A stretch of 64,000 nt of DNA, taken from positions 46,813 to 110,812 of the forward strand of contig NZ_CAXQBR010000038.1 in assembly GCF_964222135.1 (NCBI RefSeq). Direction: 5' to 3'. This document shows positions 59,317 to 64,000 of this stretch, piece after piece. Each line of letters opens with the position of its first letter. Positions within the stretch are counted from its first letter, which is position 1. The stretch comes from Euzebya sp. Lineage in GTDB: Bacteria; Actinomycetota; Nitriliruptoria; Euzebyales; Euzebyaceae. The notes beneath the pieces were generated by a model. That model did no database searches. It was not told the DNA's origin and saw only the letters and a program-made list of their open reading frames with translations. The translations under genes were made by a program, and so were the position numbers.

Positions 59317-59345
59317 GGGGTCCAACGGGGGTCCAGAGCGGTCCA
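59317..59345 (+). promoter_or_regulatory. Phased GGGGTCCA repeats inside attR (probable arm sites)
   Basis: GGGGTCCA begins at 59317 and 59328 (11 bp apart), with a related GCGGTCCA at 59338. They are the same repeat found next to attL, 29 bp inside the right attachment repeat. Confidence 0.6.
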
Positions 59346-59373
59346 CAACCCAGTCAGAACAAGGGGAAGGCGC

Positions 59374-59443
59374 TTCGAGCCCTGTACCGCCCACGCAGAC
59401 TCACATCGTCAGGGCCCCGAGAGATCGGGGCCCTGACTGCTTT
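59374..59443 (+). repeat. attR: right direct repeat of the element
   Basis: The 21-bp core identical to attL is followed by the terminator hairpin copy (59408-59443) with three substitutions over 70 bp. Only the 3' end of tRNA-Val is present, as expected for the far end of a tRNA-borne insertion. Confidence 0.9.
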
Positions 59444-59508
59444 CGCGGGCTGGTCTCTCCCAGCCGGTGGGAGCGCGCCCCACGGACGTCGTTCCTGCAC
59501 GGAGCAGT

Positions 59509-59853
59509 TCAGCTCTGCGCTGTCGCTTCGTCGGGGTCCCGCATCCATGCAGGGACGTCGCGGTGGGCGTGCAGCAGGCGCCACACATCCACGTGGTCGT
59601 CGCGTTCGACGTAGAAGATCAGGTACGGGGAGCTCGCGAGCGGCCAACACCGCAACCCCGGGATCTGGAGCTCCACGGAGTAGCGCGGCGAGCCGGAGCC
59701 CGGGTACTGCCCGACGTGCGCCAACGCCGCCTCGACAGCGTCCACGAACCTCAGGGCGGTGGTCTCACGGGCGTCGTCTCGATACCAGTCGACGGCCGCC
59801 TCGACGTCGCCGCGTGCACGCTGACGCAGGATGACCCGGTGGCGATCACCCAT
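59509..59853 (-). CDS. RelE/ParE-family toxin, copy 2
   Basis: A 114-residue toxin with the same architecture as the copy at 40739; differences are scattered substitutions (for example 'GDVEAAVDWYRDDARETTALRF' in the first helix). Both copies are intact, with no frameshift. It overlaps its antitoxin gene by 8 bp on the minus strand. Confidence 0.88.
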   Translation of the reverse strand: MGDRHRVILRQRARGDVEAAVDWYRDDARETTALRFVDAVEAALAHVGQYPGSGSPRYSVELQIPGLRCWPLASSPYLIFYVERDDHVDVWRLLHAHRDVPAWMRDPDEATAQS

Positions 59854-60076
59854 CCGCCGGCTGGCGGGCGCGGTCCCTCAACGCCGAGATGAAGGAGTCA
59901 TCGACATCCACGTCGGCGGGCGACTCTGCCCCGGCGAGCAGCAGGTCGCGGAGGCGGGATCGATCGTGGTCGCGGCGGATGAGCTCGCGCACGTACTCAC
60001 TCGTCGACCCGTACACGCCACGGGCGACCTGCTCGTCGACGAACGCCTTGAGCGGCTCGGGTAGCGAGATGTTCAT
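59846..60076 (-). CDS. ParD-type antitoxin, copy 2
   Basis: A 76-residue ribbon-helix-helix antitoxin, nearly identical to the copy at 41076 (substitutions only toward the C-terminus). Cross-neutralisation between copies is likely. ATG 60076 begins the conserved 'MNISLPEPL'; the palindrome at 60108 is the presumed operator. Confidence 0.88.
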   Translation of the reverse strand: MNISLPEPLKAFVDEQVARGVYGSTSEYVRELIRRDHDRSRLRDLLLAGAESPADVDVDDSFISALRDRARQPADG

Positions 60077-60107
60077 CGTGGCCACACCTGCACCGTACAC
60101 CGGGGGA

Positions 60108-60122
60108 TGGCAAGCATTGCCA
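60108..60122. promoter_or_regulatory. Palindromic operator upstream of the ParD gene, copy 2
   Basis: TGGCAAGCATTGCCA, identical to copy 1 at 41337. Confidence 0.6.
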
Positions 60123-60149
60123 TGAACCGAACGCGTAACCGCAGCGCGC

Positions 60150-61238
60150 CTACGAGCTGAAGACGCTGGTCCACAGACCTGACTCGGTCATGGTCGGTAC
60201 GCGGTAGCCACTGACGTGGTCGCCGCCTGGTGGGTCGAGGCGCCATCGGACCGATCCGTCGGCGATGGCCATGCCGAGGAGGCCGCCTTCGGGTGTGGCG
60301 GTGACGAGCTGGTCACCGGACACCGCCGCTGATCCGTTCTCGTCGATGGCAGTCGCGGCGGTCCACCGGACCTCACCGGTCGTCGCGTCGATGCCGAGCG
60401 TCTGGCTGCCCGCCGGGACGACCACCAGCCCGTCGACCGGAGTCGCGTCGCAGGACTCGAGGGTCCAGACCACCCCCTCGCCGCCGACGGTCCCCTCCGC
60501 GGTGAACACCTCGGCCCCGCCGGCCTCGCCGAGGGCTCGGAACCAGACGTCTGACCCGCCGCCCAGCTGCGCGGCCTCCGTCGCGCCGCCGCGGCGATCT
60601 GGTCCGCCATGCAGGCGACGGCCGGATCCTCCGCACCCGGATGCGCGTCGGCGGTCAGGATGTAGCCGCAGAACGGCAGCGGCTCCCTGAGCGCGAAGGC
60701 GGTCGGGTCCGGCCCCACGATGGTGTGCGGGACCACGTCCATCGCACACGCCTCGCCCACCGGGCCATCGATGAGGACGTTGGTCGTCTCCCCCTCGGTG
60801 ACCGCGACGTCATCCGTGCACGCGTCGGTCCGGCCATCGCCCGACCACCCGTCGTCGAAGCTCGTCCCACACGACGCCGAGCACGGATCGGTCCAGGACG
60901 TGATCGTGTAGGTGCCGGCCGGCATCTGCTCGGACACGACGAGCCCCTCACCACCAGCCCAGAACGTCCGGTCGATCACCACCTCCCCCTCCGCGTCCGC
61001 CCACCTGGATCGTGGAGATCGCCCCTTCGATGTAGCAACAGCCCCGCCGCTGTCCGATCCTCAGCTCACCGACGCCGTCCGCTGCGGGGGCCCCCGATCC
61101 GGGACCCGCGTCCTCGACCACGGGAGGCGGAGATGACGTCGGCGTCCGGACCACGTCGGGCTCCCCACACGCCACCGCCACCACCGCCACGCGCAGCAGC
61201 AGACCACCACGAAGTCCGACGAGATGGGTCACGGCCAT
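60150..61238 (-). pseudogene. Frameshifted lipoprotein with PQQ-like C-terminal half
   Basis: Starting at ATG 61238, a signal sequence with lipobox (AVVAVACGE) leads into 'GELRIGQRRGCCYIEGAI', but the reading continues only after a shift near 60990 as 'EVVIDRTFWAGGEGLVVSEQ' and after a second shift near 60590 as 'GGSDVWFRALGEAGGAEVFT'. The last part resembles beta-propeller repeats ('GIDATTGEVRW', 'AIADGSVRWRLD'). If sequencing errors are excluded, this is a decayed surface lipoprotein gene. A fragment of it recurs at 41816-41946. Confidence 0.65.
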
Positions 61239-61465
61239 GCCCCGTCCGACGCCTCCCACCCCTCCAGGGTTGCACAACCGCTGGACTGAGCCTCCTCAGA
61301 GCCAGTTGGCCGGGGTCCGGAGGCAGTCGTCAGAAGGGCCGACGCAGCGAGTGGAGCTGCCGCATCCGGGTGGGCGTCAGCCGTGCCTGACGGATCACCG
61401 CATGTCGGCCCCATGGTGCACACTGGCCATGGCGCAATCGTCGAGCGTGGAAGGGAGGTGCTGTG

Positions 61466-62215
61466 GTGATCAGGTTCATCGTCCAAGGTGAGTCCCGGCT
61501 GGTGACGGCCGAGCAGTTCAGCACCATGGTCGACGTCGCCGTGCGGATGATGCGCGACGCCTCCAAGGACACGGGTGTCGCCTTCACCGTCGGCGAGCTC
61601 CACGCCTCTGAGCCGACCATCGTCTGGGCCCCGCAGCCCGTCGATGCCACGATCGACATCGACCGCGAGTTCGAGCACATCGCGAAGCGGATCGAGGACG
61701 GAGTTGACCAGCTGGAGCAGGACGGCGACTTGCCCGAGTGGATGTCCGAGACGACTGCGCGGCATCTCTACGAGGCCTCCAAGGTCTTCGGAGACTCCAG
61801 CATCGACGGCCTTGTCTTGGGGCGGCACGACCACCGCCGACGGATCACACGCCAGACCTTCCGGACCCTCGACCGCATCCTCCACGAACAGACTGAGGCC
61901 ATCGGCTCCATCGAAGGTGTGCTCGTCACAGCCACGTTGACCAAGGGCGCCCACGTCAGCGTCCGCGAGGGCGTCTTCGTCCGTACTGTTCGCTGCGACG
62001 TCCAGCCCAGCGCCCTCCCCAGGGCAGGCGGGATGATCGGCGAGGAGGTCCTGGTCACCGGACGACTTCGCCGTGACCACCAAGGCCGCCCTGTGCGCAT
62101 GTCCAGCGCCAAGGTCGAGCCCTTGGGAACGCGCCGGCGGGTCTCTGTCGCCCGCATGGCCGGCACCTTCCGCGGGCCGGACTCTGTCGACTGGCTGCGG
62201 GAACAGCGTGGCTGA
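61466..62215 (+). CDS. Unrecognised protein with a long conserved-looking core
   Basis: A 249-residue soluble protein. GGGAGG lies 7 nt before GTG 61466 (GTG 61463 would leave only 4). The sequence alternates helices and strands without cysteines: 'FSTMVDVAVRMMRDASKDTGV', 'IDGLVLGRHDHRRRITRQTF', 'DRILHEQTEAIGSIEGVLVTAT'. The C-terminal 'GMIGEEVLVTGRLRRDHQGRP' suggests a small beta domain. It has no match in families I know; the intact frame and good ribosome site argue that it is expressed. Confidence 0.7.
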   Translation: MIRFIVQGESRLVTAEQFSTMVDVAVRMMRDASKDTGVAFTVGELHASEPTIVWAPQPVDATIDIDREFEHIAKRIEDGVDQLEQDGDLPEWMSETTARHLYEASKVFGDSSIDGLVLGRHDHRRRITRQTFRTLDRILHEQTEAIGSIEGVLVTATLTKGAHVSVREGVFVRTVRCDVQPSALPRAGGMIGEEVLVTGRLRRDHQGRPVRMSSAKVEPLGTRRRVSVARMAGTFRGPDSVDWLREQRG

Positions 62216-62329
62216 TCCTGCGGTACCTGACCACTGAGTTCCACGACACCATGCCACCGGCGTCTGGCCTCGACGGGTCCTCAGTGAGCCCGGCGTGCAC
62301 CGTGCTGCGACACTACGGCCATACCCAAG

Positions 62330-62505
62330 GTGGTGGCCGTCCGTGAGTTCCGCAGCCGACTCGCCGACCTGCTCGACGCGCGGACGTCCTCTCCGACGAC
62401 GCGACCCTCCGCGCCATCCAACACGGTCTCGCCGACCTCGCCGACGACGACGTGGTGCCCCTCGACGAGGTCGGGTCGTCGGTGGCGTCGCGCCGATCTG
62501 AATAG
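62330..62505 (+). pseudogene. Phd/YefM-like antitoxin remnant with frameshift
   Basis: 'VVAVREFRSRLADLLDA' reads like the start of Phd/YefM antitoxins; after a shift near 62380 the other frame gives 'LRAIQHGLADLADDDVVPLD' to a TAG. No intact frame remains. Confidence 0.55.
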
Positions 62506-62531
62506 CGCATGCCCCCACGGGGTGCTGTTGC

Positions 62532-62609
62532 CAACTGCGCGACGACCACACCGTGCGCGTGGTGGCGATCCGCCACCGAGGGCAGGCCTACGAGTCAGAC
62601 CCGCGATGA
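62532..62609 (+). pseudogene. RelE-type toxin C-terminal remnant
   Basis: The frame reads 'QLRDDHTVRVVAIRHRGQAY', ending in a TGA, which is the last strand and end of RelE toxins. The start of the gene is absent. It follows the Phd-like remnant, so the two were probably one YefM-RelE pair. Confidence 0.55.
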
Positions 62610-62717
62610 TGGCTGCGGTTCGCCACATCCCGGGCGGTCCTGGCTGTCCACTACTCCCGGCCCTACGACACCACCGTCGCAGCCGGCCGCGAGACGCTGG
62701 CCGAGGGGCTGAGCTAG
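62610..62717 (+). pseudogene. Integrase C-terminal remnant
   Basis: The frame 'LRFATSRAVLAVHYSRPYDT' to a TAG matches the end of tyrosine recombinases; compare 'LRHTSAAMSVHYSRSYDP' in the intact integrase (33121-33228), including the nucleophile Tyr. It is a fossil of an earlier insertion at this locus. Confidence 0.65.
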
Positions 62718-62941
62718 GAGTTGACCAGAGCCGACGGGTCATCTACGAACGTCGACGGGTCCAGACGGAACCGGACCCGACCACCCTTGACCATGTCGAC
62801 CACCGCCTGGCACTGCAGGCCGTCAGCGTCGAACAACGTGACGCGCTGGTCCTCCCGGAGGGGCTTGCGAGCCAGCGTCAGGAGCATGGAGAGGTAGACG
62901 TCGTTCTCGATCGCGTTGAAGTCCACCTTGACTCGCGTCAC
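62714..62941 (-). CDS. Small unrecognised protein
   Basis: A 75-residue protein translated from GTG 62941, which overlaps the stop of the preceding gene (GTGA) and has AGGAGG upstream. 'VKVDFNAIENDVYLSMLLTLARKPLREDQRVTLFDADGLQCQAVV' suggests one alpha/beta fold. Function unknown; tight coupling to the preceding gene suggests that they act together. Confidence 0.65.
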   Translation of the reverse strand: MTRVKVDFNAIENDVYLSMLLTLARKPLREDQRVTLFDADGLQCQAVVDMVKGGRVRFRLDPSTFVDDPSALVNS

Positions 62942-63315
62942 GGCCGCCACCTCCTCTCCTTCGGGTTTGGGTTGTCTACGGCCACCTTGAAGACCGCAGC
63001 CACCTCGGTCAAGCGCTCGACCGACGGCAGGTCGTCCGACACGACCAGCGTATGGTGCGGCGGATCGCCGGTCTGAAAGAACGAGCAGTAGATGTCCGAC
63101 AGGTCACCAACCCGAGCCACGCTGAGCTTCTTGTTGTAGACGCACGCGCCAAGCTCGTCGAGATCTGGCCCGACGAAGACGGAGAAGCCATACACGCCAT
63201 AGCGGTCGTGGGCATCTAGGCACTGCACGTACAGCTCGTCAGGGTCCAGCGTGTTGACGCCGCCACGAACCACAAGATCGTCGGCCCGCAGCTCCTGCAC
63301 ATAGACCTCAGTCAC
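62938..63315 (-). CDS. Unrecognised small protein in a two-gene operon
   Basis: A 125-residue protein from GTG 63315, preceded by GGAGG about 6 nt away; a longer frame to 63348 has no site. Core sequence 'LDPDELYVQCLDAHDRYGVYGFSVFVGPDLDELGACVYNKKL' is well conserved in appearance with balanced composition. No motif I know. The next gene overlaps its end by 4 bp. The pair resembles the layout of toxin-antitoxin modules, but nothing in the sequence shows that function. Confidence 0.65.
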   Translation of the reverse strand: MTEVYVQELRADDLVVRGGVNTLDPDELYVQCLDAHDRYGVYGFSVFVGPDLDELGACVYNKKLSVARVGDLSDIYCSFFQTGDPPHHTLVVSDDLPSVERLTEVAAVFKVAVDNPNPKERRWRP

Positions 63316-63401
63316 TCCCGCCCTCCGCCTCGCGTCGTGGCGACGCACTCTACGTGCCTGGGACCGGCGACCACTCAGTGCCGGTCTGATGACCAGCCGC
63401 G

Positions 63402-63707
63402 GTGGCGGGTGATGTTGCCGCGGATCCGCTGGAGGCGCAGCCGCATCGCACGCTCGGCCAGCTGCTCGGCGACGTGGAACTCCTCAGCGACATTCCAGGC
63501 CCCGACCTGGGCCTCGTCGAGCTCGCGCGTACAACCCACCAATGCAGCTGCAAGAGCGGGACCAGCCGGCGGGCGACCTCGCACCAGATCGTCACCGCCG
63601 CGGTCGAGGAGTACCTGGTGCGGCGGGCTGACGACGAGTTGACCCTCCGGCTGGCTGAGGACGGCGCGGCGCGCTTCGCCGACCTGCTCGCCCGAGTGGA
63701 TGAGTGA
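63402..63707 (+). pseudogene. Antitoxin-like gene, N-terminus degraded
   Basis: The last 45 residues ('SHQIVTAAVEEYLVRR...DGAARFADLLARVDE') match the ribbon-helix-helix antitoxins paired with Doc toxins. The first half does not look like a ribbon-helix-helix strand, so the gene is probably fused or damaged. Its stop overlaps the Doc remnant's ATG by 8 bp, as in intact modules. Confidence 0.5.
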
Positions 63708-64000
63708 AACGGTCCGCCACCTCACCACCGAGCAGGCGCTCCAGATCGCACGGATCGCCGTCGGCGGGCCCATCGAGGTGCGGGATCTCGGACTGCTGGA
63801 CGCCGCGATCAACCGACCGCCGCGCGCGTCCCTGTTCGCCAGGACGCCTACCCTGACCGGTGACACACGGCTCGCCACCTGGGGTGTTCTTGGCCAAGAA
63901 CGACATCGTCCTCGAGGAGATCGAAACCGACGACGCCTGCGACCTGGTGATCGCCATCGCGGATGGAACCCCGTGCGACGTCCCCTCCATCCCCGAGACG
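63700..64000 (+). pseudogene. Doc-type toxin remnant lacking the Fic motif (cut by window edge)
   Basis: Starts 'VRHLTTEQALQIARIAVGGP' and 'EVRDLGLLDAAINRP' as Doc proteins do, but the catalytic HxFxxANKR segment is missing and the frame shifts near 63880; the far part ('VFLAKNDIVLEEIETDDACD') continues in another frame to the window edge. An internal deletion of about 30 residues explains the loss. Confidence 0.6.

Larger units (their letters stand above)
32014..59443. mobile_element. Integrative mobilizable element inserted at tRNA-Val, about 27.4 kb
   Basis: Bounded by 70-bp direct repeats (three mismatches) that include the tRNA 3' end. It contains a tyrosine integrase next to the left end, an excisionase-like protein, a MobF relaxase, two possible defence genes, a ParDE module and a 17-kb sugar locus. 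Neither a coupling protein nor type IV secretion genes are seen, so transfer would depend on a helper element. The repeats, arm-type sites and integrase position together make the ends well supported. Confidence 0.85.
59484..60124. repeat. Duplicated ParDE segment, copy 2
   Basis: Partner of 40715-41353, carrying the whole toxin-antitoxin module and its operator. It starts 41 bp right of attR, in the flanking chromosome. Confidence 0.85.

Noticed and set aside
32014..59443. Integrative conjugative element
   Set aside because: Only a relaxase is present; no coupling protein, VirB4 or other secretion genes were found, so mobilizable is the better term.

Overview
The window is very GC-rich (about 70% or more by eye) and has the gene content of a high-GC actinobacterium. 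Three secreted proteins carry cell-wall-binding repeat 2 (CWB2) domains. Together with a serine/threonine kinase bearing an extracellular sensor, a MalT/SARP hybrid regulator and a TypA GTPase, this suggests a deep-branching actinomycete of the Nitriliruptoria (Euzebya/Egibacter) kind. That placement is an inference from gene families, not from a marker tree.

Region 1 (1-31.9 kb) is ordinary chromosome. It holds the start of typA, a sensor kinase divergent from a large CWB2 surface protein, a MalT/SARP regulator, adenosine deaminase, an HSL-type esterase, a GlcD-like FAD oxidase, an ACT-domain protein, tyrS, an acyl-CoA ligase, methylmalonate-semialdehyde dehydrogenase, two different aconitases, a ketoglutarate-semialdehyde-type dehydrogenase, a FAD/Rieske oxidoreductase, two more CWB2 proteins, a DUF3352-like membrane protein, a VOC protein, a small HhH protein and a CoA-binding protein. 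A tRNA-Val(GAC) gene follows.

Region 2 (32.0-59.4 kb) is an integrative mobilizable element inserted at the 3' end of that tRNA. Near-identical 70-bp direct repeats, containing the tRNA 3' end and its terminator, bound it at 32014-32083 and 59374-59443. Its left module has a tyrosine integrase, an excisionase-like HTH protein and a MobF relaxase-helicase; I see no coupling protein or type IV secretion genes. Next come two unrecognised genes with nuclease-like motifs (a PD-(D/E)xK-like fold and an RX4H HEPN-like motif), a candidate defence pair, and then a ParDE toxin-antitoxin module and gene debris. The right 17 kb is a divergent carbohydrate-catabolism locus. Ten tightly overlapping genes run left: cupin phosphoglucose isomerase, DERA-like aldolase, AroE-like dehydrogenase, UlaG-like hydrolase, RpiR regulator, FGGY kinase, class II aldolase, KDPG aldolase, 2-hydroxyacid dehydrogenase and SIS isomerase. 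Seven run right: DeoR regulator, sugar-binding lipoprotein, ABC ATPase, permease, TIM-barrel isomerase, PfkB kinase and a second FGGY kinase. The divergent promoter region has two matched inverted-repeat operators 84 bp apart. I do not recognise the pathway as a whole.

Region 3 (59.4-64 kb) is a decayed accessory region. It has a second copy of the same ParDE module, a frameshifted lipoprotein gene, Phd, RelE, integrase and Doc remnants, and three small unrecognised genes. Repeated insertions at this tRNA are the likely cause.
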